Positions 1-9,321 of a DNA stretch of 64,000 nt are shown here, in pieces. Both the position numbers and the translations under genes were made by a program. Numbering within the stretch: position 1 is the first letter of the stretch; each line of letters begins with the position of its first letter. The stretch spans positions 248,001-312,000 of the forward strand of contig NZ_JBHSHY010000001.1 in the NCBI RefSeq assembly GCF_042653205.1, read 5' to 3'. Under the pieces are notes generated by a model that saw only the letters and a list, made by a program, of their open reading frames with translations, did no database searches and was not told the origin of the DNA. The stretch comes from Paenibacillus_Z sp042653205 (lineage in GTDB: Bacteria > Bacillota > Bacilli > Paenibacillales > Paenibacillaceae).

Positions 1-4
1 ATCC

Positions 5-1726
5 ATGACCTGGCTATTCCGTTACTTGCGACCCGTCAAATGGCGGATGTTCGCGCTCCTGCTCCTGCTGCTCGTCACGACGGTACTGCAGCTCTTGAAT
101 CCGCAGATCGTCCAGCGGTTCATCGACCAGGCGACCGGCTCGGGAAGCGTCTCCGGCCTGCTGTCGCTGGCGGGACTGTATCTCCTCGTTGCCGTATGCA
201 ATCAGCTGTTCACGGTTTCGGTCGACTACCTGGGGAACGACGTCTCCTGGCGGGCGACCAACCAAATCCGCGCCGACCTGCTCCAGCACGTCCTTCGGCT
301 CGACATGCGGTTCCACAACGTCAAGACGCCGGGCGAGATGATCGAACGCATCGACGGCGACGTGACCCATATGTCGAATTTCTTCGCAATGTTCATTGCG
401 AAAATCGTGGGCAGCTTCGTCCTGCTCACGGGCATCCTCGGCTACATGTACGTCTACAACTGGCCGATCGCCGCGGCGATGACCGCCTTCACCGCCTTGT
501 CCGTCGGCGTCATGTTCCGCCTGCGGGACATCGGCGTGAGCGCCTCCCAGACGGAGCGCCAAGCGAACGCGTCCCTGTACGGCCTGATCGAGGAACGGAT
601 CGCGGGCATCGAGGACGTGCAGGCCAACGGCGGCGTGCCGCGCCTCATGAATCGCTATCACCGGGCGATGCGGGCGGTCTTCCTCGCCGGCCGCAAGGCG
701 TGGATGCGCCGCGTCCTTCCGTGGAACGCCACGGTCGTACTGTTCACGATCGCCGTGACCGTGGTGCTGATGCTCAGCGTGCGCATGTACCTGACGGGGC
801 AGATCACGCTCGGCATGCTGTTCCTCTTCTTCCAGTACACGCAGATGCTGAACGATCCGATCGAGCAGCTCGGCGATCAGCTGCAGGAATTCCAGAAGGC
901 GAAGTCCGGTATGCGCCGCGCCCAGGAGCTGCTTTCCCTGCGAAGCGAGATCGCGGAGGGGGAGGCGGACGATCTGCCGCCAGGCCCGCTGTCCGTATCG
1001 TTCGAGCAGGTGAGCTTCGGTTACAACGCGGACCAGCGAATCCTGCACGACATCAGCTTCCGGCTGAGGCCGGGAGAACGGCTCGGCCTCATCGGGCGGA
1101 CCGGCAGCGGCAAGTCGAGCATCAGCCGGCTGCTGCTCCGGCTCTATAACCTGGACGGCGGCGTCATTCGGGTCGGCGGTACGGATATCCGCGACTTGAA
1201 GCTGGCGGCGCTCTACCGCAGAGTCGGCATGGTCACGCAGGACGTGCAGTTGTTCGACGGTACGCTCCGCGACAACCTGACGCTGTTCAATCCGCAGCTC
1301 ACGGACGAAGCGATTCTCGCGACCACCGAGCGGCTCGGGCTGCGCCCATGGATCGAGGCCATGCCGGGCGGGCTGCACGCGCGCCTCTCCGCCGGCGGCG
1401 CGTCGCTCTCCGCGGGGGAAGCGCAGCTGTTCGCGCTGACGCGGGTGTTCCTGACCCAGCCGAGCCTGGTCATCCTCGACGAGCCGTCCTCGCGCCTCGA
1501 CGCCGCGACGGAGGCGATCCTGCAGAAGGCCGTAGACCAGCTGCTCGAGCGTTGCACGGGCATCGTGATCGCCCACCGGCTGGCCACGCTCGACCGCGTC
1601 GACAAAATCATGGTGCTGCGCAACGGCCGAATCGTCGAGTTCGGCGAGCGCGCGGCATTGGCGCAAGATCCGGCATCGGAATACGGCCGGCTGCTGAGAG
1701 CCGACCGACAGGAGGAATTAGCATGA
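5..1726 (+). CDS. ABC exporter half-transporter, subunit 1 (TMD-NBD)
   Basis: A 573-residue type IV (exporter-fold) half-transporter with an N-terminal membrane domain of about 310 residues and a C-terminal nucleotide-binding domain. Walker A is G364-S371 (K370), Walker B ends in D492 with a catalytic E493, and the H-loop histidine is H524. The signature is degenerate: LSAGE at 468-472 instead of LSGGQ. The gene overlaps the next one by four bases (ATGA), so the products are translationally coupled and very likely form a heterodimer. Substrate cannot be told from sequence; BmrCD/YheHI-type multidrug exporters are the nearest known arrangement. Only four bases lie upstream in the window, so the promoter is not visible. 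Confidence 0.93.
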   Translation: MTWLFRYLRPVKWRMFALLLLLLVTTVLQLLNPQIVQRFIDQATGSGSVSGLLSLAGLYLLVAVCNQLFTVSVDYLGNDVSWRATNQIRADLLQHVLRLDMRFHNVKTPGEMIERIDGDVTHMSNFFAMFIAKIVGSFVLLTGILGYMYVYNWPIAAAMTAFTALSVGVMFRLRDIGVSASQTERQANASLYGLIEERIAGIEDVQANGGVPRLMNRYHRAMRAVFLAGRKAWMRRVLPWNATVVLFTIAVTVVLMLSVRMYLTGQITLGMLFLFFQYTQMLNDPIEQLGDQLQEFQKAKSGMRRAQELLSLRSEIAEGEADDLPPGPLSVSFEQVSFGYNADQRILHDISFRLRPGERLGLIGRTGSGKSSISRLLLRLYNLDGGVIRVGGTDIRDLKLAALYRRVGMVTQDVQLFDGTLRDNLTLFNPQLTDEAILATTERLGLRPWIEAMPGGLHARLSAGGASLSAGEAQLFALTRVFLTQPSLVILDEPSSRLDAATEAILQKAVDQLLERCTGIVIAHRLATLDRVDKIMVLRNGRIVEFGERAALAQDPASEYGRLLRADRQEELA

Positions 1727-3516
1727 CCGTCACGCAATTCGTGGGGAGGTTATTTCGCTACAACCCCATGCTTTATCTCATAAACGGCCTCTTGTGGGGC
1801 ATCTTCCACGCGATGCCCGTCGGCATCGGGCTCGGGATGAAATGGTTCTTCGACCGCACGACGACCCAATCCCACGACTACCTCTGGCTCGCGCTGCCGC
1901 TCATCGTCGTCGCGTTGATCCGCTTCGCCCGGGTCGGCATGTTTTTCGCCGCCTTCTACGAGTGGGTGACGTACATCTATCACCTGCAAGCCATCCTGCG
2001 CCGCAATATGCTGGCCGGCATCATGCGCTGGCCGGGGCGCAACCTGCCGACTTCGCCGGGGGATGCGATGACCCGGTTCCGGGAAGACGTGGACGAAGTC
2101 GTCGAATACGTCGAGTCGTGGGTCGACTTCTGGGGCCGCTTGATCTATGCGGCGGCCTGCATCGTGATCATGACGCGCATCAATTGGCAGATTACGCTGG
2201 TGGCCATTCTCCCGCTCGTCGTCGTCACGCTGCTCAATAACTTGTCCGGCAATCGGGCGCGGCGGTATTCCCGGCTCAACCGGGAAGCGACCGGCCGCAT
2301 TACCGGCTTCATCGCGGAGACGTTCGGCGCCGTGCAGGCCGTGAAGCTCGGACGGGCGGAGGACCACGTGATGAACCGGTTCCTCGAGCTGAACGAGAGC
2401 CGGCGGAAGGCGGCCTTAAGAGATAATTTGTTCAAGCAGTGGATGCGCTCGATGAACCAGCACGTGCTCACCGTCTGCACGGGCGTCATCCTGCTGATGT
2501 GCGCATCGGAGATGAAGGCGGGCCGCTTCACCGTCGGGGATTTCGCTCTCTTCACGTCCTATCTGACTACCTTCTCGTTCAGCGTCTCGCTGTTCGGCTA
2601 CATGGTCTTCCAGCATAAGCGGCTGCGCGTGGCGCTCGACCGGATGCGGAGGCTGTTCCGCCCGGGCGAGGAGGACCGCGTCATCGAGCACAGCCCGGTC
2701 TACCTGTACGGAGATCCCCCGGAGGCGGAAGCCACGGCCGCGAACGAAGGCGATCGCTTGCAAAGTTTGGAGGTTCGCGGCCTGACCTACACGTATCCGA
2801 ACTCGGACAACGGCATTCGGGACGTCGGCTTCCGCCTGGAGCGCGGCAAATTCCTCGTCGTCACCGGCCGGATCGGCTCGGGCAAATCGACGCTCGTCCG
2901 CACGCTCCTCGGCCTGCTGCCGAAATCGGCAGGCACCATTCAGTGGAACGGGCGGCTGATCGAGGATCCGGCCGCATTCCTGAAGCCGCCGCGCACGTCG
3001 TACACGCCGCAGGTGCCGCGGCTGTTCAGTGACACGCTGGGCGAGAACATCACGCAGGGCGCGCCCGTCCCGCAGGAGGCGCTGGACCGCGCCATTCGGC
3101 TGGCCGTCATGGAGCAGGACCTTCGCACGCTGGAGAACGGGCTCGAGACATTCGTCGGCCCCCGCGGCGTCATGCTCTCCGGCGGACAGATCCAGCGCGC
3201 CGCCACGGCCCGGATGCTTCTGACGCAGTCGGACGTGTTCCTCTTCGACGATCTGTCGAGCGCGCTCGACGTGGAGACGGAGAAGCTCCTGTGGGAGCGG
3301 CTCTTCCGGGAGCCGGACGTGACCTGCATCGCCGTATCCCATCGCCGCGCGGCACTCGCACGCGCCGATCATATTCTCGTCCTGAAGGACGGGCGCATCG
3401 AAGCCGAAGGCACGCTGTCCGAGCTGCTCGCGACGAGCGTCGAGATGCAGCTGCTGTGGCAGGGCGAGGAATCGAAAACGGACGCCGAGGAAGAACAGGC
3501 CGAGCAGCCGGCATGA
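1723..3516 (+). CDS. ABC exporter half-transporter, subunit 2 (TMD-NBD)
   Basis: A 597-residue partner of the preceding half-transporter. I take the ATG overlapping the upstream stop (ATGA), preceded by GGAGGAATTAGC, rather than a longer in-frame extension inside the first gene. Walker A is G382-S389 (K388). The signature is canonical LSGGQ at 485-489. The Walker B glutamate is replaced by aspartate (D510 after D509), and the H-loop is H540. The changes are complementary to subunit 1: its good Walker B pairs with this good signature (active site), and this weak Walker B pairs with the weak signature of subunit 1 (degenerate site). That is the pattern of asymmetric heterodimeric exporters. A terminator follows. 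Confidence 0.93.
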   Translation: MTVTQFVGRLFRYNPMLYLINGLLWGIFHAMPVGIGLGMKWFFDRTTTQSHDYLWLALPLIVVALIRFARVGMFFAAFYEWVTYIYHLQAILRRNMLAGIMRWPGRNLPTSPGDAMTRFREDVDEVVEYVESWVDFWGRLIYAAACIVIMTRINWQITLVAILPLVVVTLLNNLSGNRARRYSRLNREATGRITGFIAETFGAVQAVKLGRAEDHVMNRFLELNESRRKAALRDNLFKQWMRSMNQHVLTVCTGVILLMCASEMKAGRFTVGDFALFTSYLTTFSFSVSLFGYMVFQHKRLRVALDRMRRLFRPGEEDRVIEHSPVYLYGDPPEAEATAANEGDRLQSLEVRGLTYTYPNSDNGIRDVGFRLERGKFLVVTGRIGSGKSTLVRTLLGLLPKSAGTIQWNGRLIEDPAAFLKPPRTSYTPQVPRLFSDTLGENITQGAPVPQEALDRAIRLAVMEQDLRTLENGLETFVGPRGVMLSGGQIQRAATARMLLTQSDVFLFDDLSSALDVETEKLLWERLFREPDVTCIAVSHRRAALARADHILVLKDGRIEAEGTLSELLATSVEMQLLWQGEESKTDAEEEQAEQPA

Positions 3517-3559
3517 GGCGTCCGGCGGGCCTAGAGCGCGATCCGCATCGCAAGCGAAC

Positions 3560-3591
3560 GAGCCGATCCGCGCGATCGGCTCTTTTTTTTT
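3560..3591 (+). terminator. Rho-independent terminator of the ABC exporter operon
   Basis: A 9-bp inverted repeat, GAGCCGATC (3560-3568) and GATCGGCTC (3574-3582), is followed by an uninterrupted run of T. It lies 43 bp after the second exporter gene. Confidence 0.85.
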
Positions 3592-3660
3592 CGCGCCCGC
3601 TGAAACCTCCCCGTGCCGCCGCGCATCTAACCTACGTCTAACGGGAAGGAGGGAGACGCC

Positions 3661-4197
3661 TTGGACGAGGCCAAGGAAGTGAGAAGAGCGCAACAAGGCG
3701 ATGCGCAATCCTTCGCGCGCCTGATTCAAGCGCATAAAACCGTGATGTACCAAGTCGCCAAGACGATACTGAAACGGGATGCGGATTGCGCGGACGCCAT
3801 ACAGGAAGCGATCGTCAAGGCGTTCGAGAAGATCGGGACGCTCCGGGAGGCGGCGTATTTCAAAACCTGGCTGCTGCGTATTCTGATCAACGAATGCAAT
3901 CGCATCCACCGGCAGCGCAAAACCGTCGTCGCGCTCGACCGTTCGGCGCTTCCTGCCGCGCGCGACCATGGCTACGAACAAGTGGAGCTGGACCAGCTGC
4001 TGGGCACGCTGCCGGATGAGGAAAGCCGGCTCCTCGAGCTCTATTACCTGGACGACATCTCGGTGAAGGTGCTGGCCGAGCTCTACCGAAAGCCCGAGAA
4101 CACGATCAAGACGTGGCTGCGCCGTGCGCGCGGAGCAGCACGCCGGATATGGGGGGAACAGGAGGGATACACGTGGAAAAATGGGAGCGATACGTGA
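3661..4197 (+). CDS. ECF-type RNA polymerase sigma factor
   Basis: A 178-residue sigma-70 family protein of extracytoplasmic-function type. The N-terminal half matches sigma region 2 (core binding and -10 recognition, with the DCADAIQEAIVKAFEKI stretch) and the C-terminal half matches region 4 (ESRLLELYYLDDISVKVLAELY... helix-turn-helix). The start is TTG, placed by AAGGAGG about 12 bases upstream. The 3' end overlaps the anti-sigma gene by 25 bases. Relatives (SigV/SigW/SigM groups) respond to envelope stress. Pairing with a membrane DUF4179 protein supports such a role here, but the inducing signal is unknown. Confidence 0.93.
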   Translation: MDEAKEVRRAQQGDAQSFARLIQAHKTVMYQVAKTILKRDADCADAIQEAIVKAFEKIGTLREAAYFKTWLLRILINECNRIHRQRKTVVALDRSALPAARDHGYEQVELDQLLGTLPDEESRLLELYYLDDISVKVLAELYRKPENTIKTWLRRARGAARRIWGEQEGYTWKNGSDT

Positions 4198-5477
4198 GGC
4201 AGCACGTGAATCGCCCGCTGCCCGAGGCAGTCGATCAACGGATTCAGCAAACGCTGGACGCGCTCAAGCCGGCACGCAAACGGGCGTCGGGACGGAGACG
4301 GCTTGCCGGCACCGTGGCGGCAGCCACCGCCGCCATCGCCATTGTGGTGAGCGTGTCGTCGATGTCGCCGGCTATTGCCGAGGCGATGCGGTCCTTGCCG
4401 CTCATCGGGTCCGTCCTCGAGTTGGTCGGGGACGCCGGTATGAAGCGAGGCAGCGAGCTCCGATTGGCAAGCACGGTCGACCGGCAGGTTCGAATCGGCG
4501 ATGAGGAGATCCGCTTCACGGAAAGTCTCTATGACGGCTCTTCGATTCTCCTCGCTTGGGTAGCGCAGGACGCCGACCGGGATCCATACGCATTCATGAA
4601 CGATGTCGTCTACGCGGTAAACGGGAAGCCGCTAACCTACAGCGGAAGCGCCCCCGCCATCAAGCTGGAAGACGGCACCTATGCCGGGGCGATTAGCATT
4701 CGCGCGGCGGACCCGCTGCCGGATAAGTTCCAGCTTGAGCTGAGATCCCGTGAAGACGGGTCCGTCTACGCGCGGCTGCCGGTCGAGCGGCGTGGCCATT
4801 ATCGAACCGCGTCCATCTCGAAGACCGGCACGTGGAATGGCATCGGGATGAAGTACCATGCGCTGTCGCTGTATCCGACCGCGACCGAATTGACCTTTGG
4901 CCTGTCGCATGCGGATCTGAACGAGGCCGCCGTCCTGAAGTTCAAGGTGAGCGACGAACGGGGCTATGTGTTGAACGGATCCGGCTCCTTCGCCTATCGC
5001 GCCGCCGGCTCGCCGAAGGAGAGCGGGGAATACGCGTATTTCTTCGATCCCTTCGAGACGGTGCCGGAGCAGATCGAGATCACGCCGTATATCAGCACGG
5101 CTTATTCTACGGTGCGCGTGGACGGCACCTGGAAGGGGACACCGATCGCATTGGATCAAGGCGCCATCGGCTCCGTCCTCGTCGTCGATCAATCGCTGGA
5201 GGATCGAACGTTAACGCTCGTGTGCGACGTGACGGGCGAACAGCTCGACGAGCAGATCAATCGGATAGGGGTCGAGGACGGCAATGGTAACGCGCTGCCG
5301 CGAGTTAGTCCGCCCGTTCGCATCCAAGGCCGCGCGCACGCGTACGAGCTGAAGTTCGGCGACGTCGACCGCGGCGACGTCATTCGGATTACCTCGCCCG
5401 TCTTTAATCCGACGACATATTTGAGGGATCTCAGCGTGACGGTCCAGGTGCCCGCGACGGAGGGGGGAAGCGGTTAG
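4173..5477 (+). CDS. DUF4179 membrane anti-sigma factor
   Basis: About 434 residues starting at GTG 4173, which has GGAGG at 4160-4165 and overlaps the sigma gene. A short cytoplasmic segment of about 45 residues (WERYVRQHVNRPLPEAVDQRI...) is followed by one membrane helix near residues 50-70 and a long extracytoplasmic beta-rich domain of the DUF4179/DUF5643 kind. This is the usual arrangement of the transmembrane anti-sigma partner encoded after ECF sigma genes in Paenibacillus. The inference is that it holds the sigma factor at the membrane until a surface signal releases it. Confidence 0.88.
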   Translation: MEKWERYVRQHVNRPLPEAVDQRIQQTLDALKPARKRASGRRRLAGTVAAATAAIAIVVSVSSMSPAIAEAMRSLPLIGSVLELVGDAGMKRGSELRLASTVDRQVRIGDEEIRFTESLYDGSSILLAWVAQDADRDPYAFMNDVVYAVNGKPLTYSGSAPAIKLEDGTYAGAISIRAADPLPDKFQLELRSREDGSVYARLPVERRGHYRTASISKTGTWNGIGMKYHALSLYPTATELTFGLSHADLNEAAVLKFKVSDERGYVLNGSGSFAYRAAGSPKESGEYAYFFDPFETVPEQIEITPYISTAYSTVRVDGTWKGTPIALDQGAIGSVLVVDQSLEDRTLTLVCDVTGEQLDEQINRIGVEDGNGNALPRVSPPVRIQGRAHAYELKFGDVDRGDVIRITSPVFNPTTYLRDLSVTVQVPATEGGSG

Positions 5478-5598
5478 AGGCGGCGCCGGCGGCGCTTGGA
5501 ACCGAGCGGTGAGAGACGAGTCGCGTGCTGATGGAAGGTCTAGGCATTTCAGAGCGTCCGCAGTTCACCCGCCAGGGGATACCCAGTTAAATGGAATC

Positions 5599-5627
5599 AG
5601 GCAGCCGACGGTTTCGCCGGCTGCCTG
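5599..5627. terminator. Hairpin between convergent anti-sigma and GntR genes
   Basis: Perfect 10-bp inverted repeat CAGGCAGCCG (5599-5608) and CGGCTGCCTG (5618-5627) between two convergent genes. There is no clear T-run on either side, so it may be a weak bidirectional terminator. Confidence 0.5.
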
Positions 5628-5694
5628 AGTTCGTTAGGGGGAATCATCTCGTTATGCCACGCTCATCTTCTGTAAAGTAGAGAGCCAGAGACTC

Positions 5695-6336
5695 TTACAT
5701 ATATCGCACTAGTTCTTCGCGGTTGTTCTTCATGGCTTCCACGAACGCTTGCTTCGCGGCGGTAAGCTTGCCTTCGGTCAGTCGCTCGTAAACCTCGGAA
5801 TAGAGCTTGCGGCTGGTATACGGGCGATTCGGACTGTTGACGGTACGGTACAGGACGACGAAATACAGAATCTTGTCCTTGTATGTATCGAAGGTTTGCA
5901 GGATGCACTGATTGCGCGACGCAGCGAGCAGCGTCCGGACGAACAGGAGGCCGTTCTCGTAATAGTCGCGGTAGCGCTTGCGTTCGCTGGCATCGGCCAA
6001 TTCGTCCAAGTACCGCTTCATCGTCGGCAGCACTTCCTCAAATTGCCGGGGTTCGAGGGCATCCAGCACGTAGACGTACAGCGCCGTCAACAAGTCGAAC
6101 ATGTCGTACAATTCCTTGATGTCGATGCCTTTGACGAGAATGCCGCGTTTCTTGAGCGTTTCGACGAAGCCTTCCCGCGACAGCACGGCCATGGCATCGC
6201 GTACCGGCGTCCGGCTCATGCTCAGCTCCGCCGCGAGTTCGTTCTCGGACAGCAGGGTTCCGGGCACATAATCGCCGTTCAGCAGCTTTTGGCGAATATG
6301 CCGGTAGGCGATGTCCACCAGCGGCAAATCGGACAT
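5695..6336 (-). CDS. GntR family transcriptional regulator (FCD type)
   Basis: A 213-residue protein with an N-terminal winged helix (AYRHIRQKLLNGDYVPGTLLSEN, ELAAELSMSRTPVRDAM) typical of GntR, and an all-helical C-terminal ligand domain resembling FCD. The start ATG is preceded by AAGGAG. It is divergent from the old-yellow-enzyme gene at 6613 and separated from it by about 275 bp holding both promoters, so that reductase is a plausible target. The ligand is unknown. In the C-terminal domain I do not see a clean set of the metal-binding Asp/His residues common in FCD proteins. Confidence 0.88.
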   Translation of the reverse strand: MSDLPLVDIAYRHIRQKLLNGDYVPGTLLSENELAAELSMSRTPVRDAMAVLSREGFVETLKKRGILVKGIDIKELYDMFDLLTALYVYVLDALEPRQFEEVLPTMKRYLDELADASERKRYRDYYENGLLFVRTLLAASRNQCILQTFDTYKDKILYFVVLYRTVNSPNRPYTSRKLYSEVYERLTEGKLTAAKQAFVEAMKNNREELVRYM

Positions 6337-6612
6337 GTGCAGCGTCTCCTTCTACGATTCGTGGTTGATCGGCGCTTCCCGGCGCGGCCGAGCCGGCAGG
6401 GAGACGAACGATCCTATATGCAAGCATTATGGTTCTTGTATGTAAGTCGAATGTTACGGGAGGATTAAGGTTTTGTAAAATTTCCGGAAGTCCCGCAGCA
6501 GCGTCCCAATTATTGCATGCGCGGCTGCCGCAGCAGCTAGCCATACTAACCACGAATCCCATTTCTTCTGCCTTTAGCGCTACATCCGACGGTATAAAGG
6601 AGCCCATCATCC

Positions 6613-7650
6613 ATGAACCATTTGTTTAACGCGTTTCGAATAAAAGGCTTGGACTTGAAAAACCGCGTCGTCATGCCGCCGATGTGCCAGTACGCCGTCA
6701 CGGCCAAGGACGGCATCGCGAACGAGTGGCATTATCTGCACTACGTCAGCCGCGCGATCGGCGGAGCAGGCCTCATCATTATCGAGATGACGGATGTCGA
6801 ACCGGACGGCCGCATCACGAATTTCGACTTGGGCCTGTGGTCCGATGAACACATCGCGCCGCTCAAGCGCATCGTCGAGGCATGCCATCAATACGGCGCC
6901 AAAGTCGGGATTCAAATCGCGCATGCGGGCCGCAAAGCCGAAGACGCGGAGACACCCGTCGCGCCGTCGGCGATTCCGTACGACGAGCAATCCAAAGTGC
7001 CGCGGGAGCTGACGAGCGACGAGATTAAAGCCATGGTCGAGAAATTCCGCCAGGCCGCCGAAAGGGCCGTCAAAGCAGGCATGGACACGATCGAGCTCCA
7101 CGCCGCGCACGGCTATCTGATTCACGAATTCCAATCGCCGTACACGAACAAACGGTCGGACGAATACGGCAGGGACAAGACCTTGTTCGGCCGCGATGTG
7201 ATTCAAGCCGTGAAGCGCGTCATGCCGCACGAGATGCCGCTAATTATGCGCATTACGGCGCATGAATACGTGGCAGGCGGCTATGGCATCGAGGACAGCA
7301 TCGCCTTCTCGAAGGCGTACCATGATGCAGGGGTCGACCTGTTCCACGTGAGCTCCGGCGGCGAAGGCCCGATTCTGGCGCACGGAAGACCGGGTACGCA
7401 CGTGGCCTACCAGGTGCCGTTTGCCAGGGCGATCAAGAATGCCCTGAACGTGCCGGTCATCGCCGTCGGCCGGTTGGATGAGCCTTCGCTCGCGAACGCC
7501 GTCATCGGCAACGAAGACGCGGATCTCGTGGCCGTTGGCCGCGGCATGCTGCGCAATCCTTACTGGACGCTCGAAGCAGCCGCCAGGCTCGGCAAGGAAA
7601 CGGCGATCCCCGGCGTATACGGCATCGGGTTCAAGGATTTGAACCGGTAA
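6613..7650 (+). CDS. NADH:flavin oxidoreductase, old yellow enzyme family (YqjM/NamA-like)
   Basis: A 345-residue FMN-dependent TIM-barrel ene-reductase. Recognisable segments are KNRVVMPPMCQY at the N-terminus (with the Cys of the YqjM class), the H-x-x-H substrate pair in IELHAAHGYLIHEF, the SPYTNKRSDEYGG-like segment (here ...DEYGRD), and the C-terminal DLVAVGRGMLRNPYW. Length matches the NamA class (about 340). Such enzymes reduce activated C=C bonds of enals, enones, nitro compounds and quinones using NAD(P)H, and act in electrophile detoxification. The start follows AAAGGAG. It is divergent from the GntR regulator. Confidence 0.94.
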   Translation: MNHLFNAFRIKGLDLKNRVVMPPMCQYAVTAKDGIANEWHYLHYVSRAIGGAGLIIIEMTDVEPDGRITNFDLGLWSDEHIAPLKRIVEACHQYGAKVGIQIAHAGRKAEDAETPVAPSAIPYDEQSKVPRELTSDEIKAMVEKFRQAAERAVKAGMDTIELHAAHGYLIHEFQSPYTNKRSDEYGRDKTLFGRDVIQAVKRVMPHEMPLIMRITAHEYVAGGYGIEDSIAFSKAYHDAGVDLFHVSSGGEGPILAHGRPGTHVAYQVPFARAIKNALNVPVIAVGRLDEPSLANAVIGNEDADLVAVGRGMLRNPYWTLEAAARLGKETAIPGVYGIGFKDLNR

Positions 7651-7690
7651 TCGGCTATGGATCAACCATCACGACTTGACTCAACCACCG

Positions 7691-7716
7691 CAGGCTGCCG
7701 ATCGAACGGCAGCCTG
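7691..7716. terminator. Hairpin between convergent genes
   Basis: Perfect 10-bp stem CAGGCTGCCG / CGGCAGCCTG with a 6-base loop, between the old-yellow-enzyme gene and the convergent TetR gene. No long T-run, so a weak or bidirectional terminator. Confidence 0.5.
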
Positions 7717-7744
7717 TTCGGCATTCGGCTGCGACCGCCCCGGA

Positions 7745-8290
7745 CTAGAGGTTCCGGTCCAACAGCAGGCCCAGCTGCTTCGCCACCACGCCGGCCGGTT
7801 CCGACAACCCGCCGGCCAGCCACGATTCGACGAGCCCGACGATGGCCGTTCCGAGGAAACGGAGGACGATTTCCCTGCTGAATCCCTCGTTCACGCCTTC
7901 GGCGATGTCGACATAATCATCCAGCCGCTGGACGACATATTCCAAGAATCGGCTGCGAAAGGCAGCGGCTTCCTGGCTCCGCAGCATCGCCGCGAAGAAC
8001 GCCGCGTTCCGCTCGAAATAGTCGAACCAAACGAGACTGCCTTCGGCAAAGCTCGCTTCGGTTGCCGCTTCGCAAATTCTCCGCAATTCAGCGATATGTT
8101 CCGCGACGAGCCGATCCAGGAGATCATATTTGTCCTGGTAGTGGAGATAGATCGTCCTCCGGCCGACGTTCGCCTTGTCCGAAATATCCTGCATGGTGAT
8201 GTGCTCGAATTTCTTGCTGGCCATCAAGTCGACAAGCGCGGTCTTGATGGCTTCCCGCGATTTCGCGATTCTTCGGTCGACCTGTGCCAT
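7745..8290 (-). CDS. TetR/AcrR family transcriptional regulator
   Basis: 181 residues from ATG 8290, chosen over an in-frame ATG 90 bases upstream because GAGGGAAACG sits just before it. The N-terminal helix-turn-helix is clear (AIKTALVDLMASKKFEHI, MQDISDKANVGRRTIYLHYQDKYDLLD), followed by a helical ligand domain with a TetR_C_33-like layout. It is divergent from the SDR at 8458, with about 165 bp between the starts, so it probably represses itself and that SDR. The inducer is unknown. Confidence 0.9.
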   Translation of the reverse strand: MAQVDRRIAKSREAIKTALVDLMASKKFEHITMQDISDKANVGRRTIYLHYQDKYDLLDRLVAEHIAELRRICEAATEASFAEGSLVWFDYFERNAAFFAAMLRSQEAAAFRSRFLEYVVQRLDDYVDIAEGVNEGFSREIVLRFLGTAIVGLVESWLAGGLSEPAGVVAKQLGLLLDRNL

Positions 8291-8457
8291 CGTTTCCCTC
8301 CCGTCATGGTCCGTTCCCGCACAATGCCGCGCGGCTTGCGCAATAATGCTCCGTTCGCCTGCATCTGATCCTTGAAGCATGCCCGCATCCGACTATAATC
8401 ATACACAGATGTGCAACACTACATGCGCATGCACGCTACTCGAAAGGAAGGATTGAA

Positions 8458-9258
8458 ATGGATCTGAAGCTTCTGGGAAAAATCGCGGTCGTCACGGGAG
8501 CGAGCGCCGGCATCGGATTGGCCTGCTCGAAGGCGCTGTATGAGGAAGGGGTGTCCGTCGTCATGGTGGCGCGCGACAGGGATCGCCTGCAGGAGGCGGC
8601 GGATGCGATCCGTTCGGCTCAGCCCGCGGCAGCGGCGGCGCGTCTCGTGCCGGTCGCGGGCGACATGACCCGGCCGGAAACCGTTCGGCAAGCGGTCGAC
8701 GCGGCGATCGAGCACTTCGGGCGCATCGATATTTTAATCAATAACGCGGGGAACGCGCGTTTCGGCCCGTTCTTCGAACTGTCCGACGAAGCCTTTCAGG
8801 AATCGTGGCAGCTGAAGCTGCTCGGCTACATGAGAATGGTGAAAGAAGCGGTGCCGCATATGATTCGGCAGCGGGACGGACGCATCGTGAACATCGTCGG
8901 CAATTCCGGACGCACGCCGAATCCCGGCTATCTCCCGGGCAGCACTTCGAACGCCGCGCTGTTGAACTTCACGAAAGGCATCTCCAGCGAGCTGGCCGCA
9001 TCGAACATCAGAATCAACGCCATTTCGCCCGGAGCCACGGCAACCGAACGGGCGGTTAGGTTCGCCCGGCAGCAGGCGGACGAGCAAGGAACCGGCGTTG
9101 AGGCCCAGCAGGCCGCTATGAGCGCGGCCATCCCGCTGAAGCGCCTGGTCGACCCGGCCGAGATCGCGTCCATGGCGCTGCTGCTCGTCTCCGATCGGCT
9201 TCCTTCCGTCACGGGCACGGAAATCATCATCGACGGCGGTCAAACGCCGGGCGTCTGA
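8458..9258 (+). CDS. SDR family NAD(P)-dependent oxidoreductase
   Basis: A 266-residue classical SDR with the Rossmann motif TGASAGIG near residue 14, NNAG near 95, and the late PG motif (AISPGATATERA). At the active site the usual Tyr-x-x-x-Lys reads Y-L-P-G-S, without lysine, as in an SDR subgroup whose motif continues NAALLNFTK. Catalysis may therefore differ from textbook SDRs. The start follows AAAGGAAGG. It is divergent from a TetR gene and closed by a good terminator, so it looks monocistronic. The substrate is not predictable. Confidence 0.9.
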   Translation: MDLKLLGKIAVVTGASAGIGLACSKALYEEGVSVVMVARDRDRLQEAADAIRSAQPAAAAARLVPVAGDMTRPETVRQAVDAAIEHFGRIDILINNAGNARFGPFFELSDEAFQESWQLKLLGYMRMVKEAVPHMIRQRDGRIVNIVGNSGRTPNPGYLPGSTSNAALLNFTKGISSELAASNIRINAISPGATATERAVRFARQQADEQGTGVEAQQAAMSAAIPLKRLVDPAEIASMALLLVSDRLPSVTGTEIIIDGGQTPGV

Positions 9259-9297
9259 CAGTTAACGAAGCGCTAGTCCCCTATATCGATCCTCTAC

Positions 9298-9321
9298 GGA
9301 CACCGGGAACGGTGTCCTTTT
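9298..9321 (+). terminator. Terminator of the SDR gene
   Basis: GGACACCG and CGGTGTCC (8 bp, loop GGAA) followed by TTTT, 39 bp after the SDR stop. Confidence 0.8.

Noticed and set aside
14..1666. Long minus-strand open frame opposite the first ABC exporter gene
   Set aside because: GC-rich codon use on the true coding strand keeps the antisense frame open. Its translation is low-complexity (Arg, Ala, Glu) with no motif.
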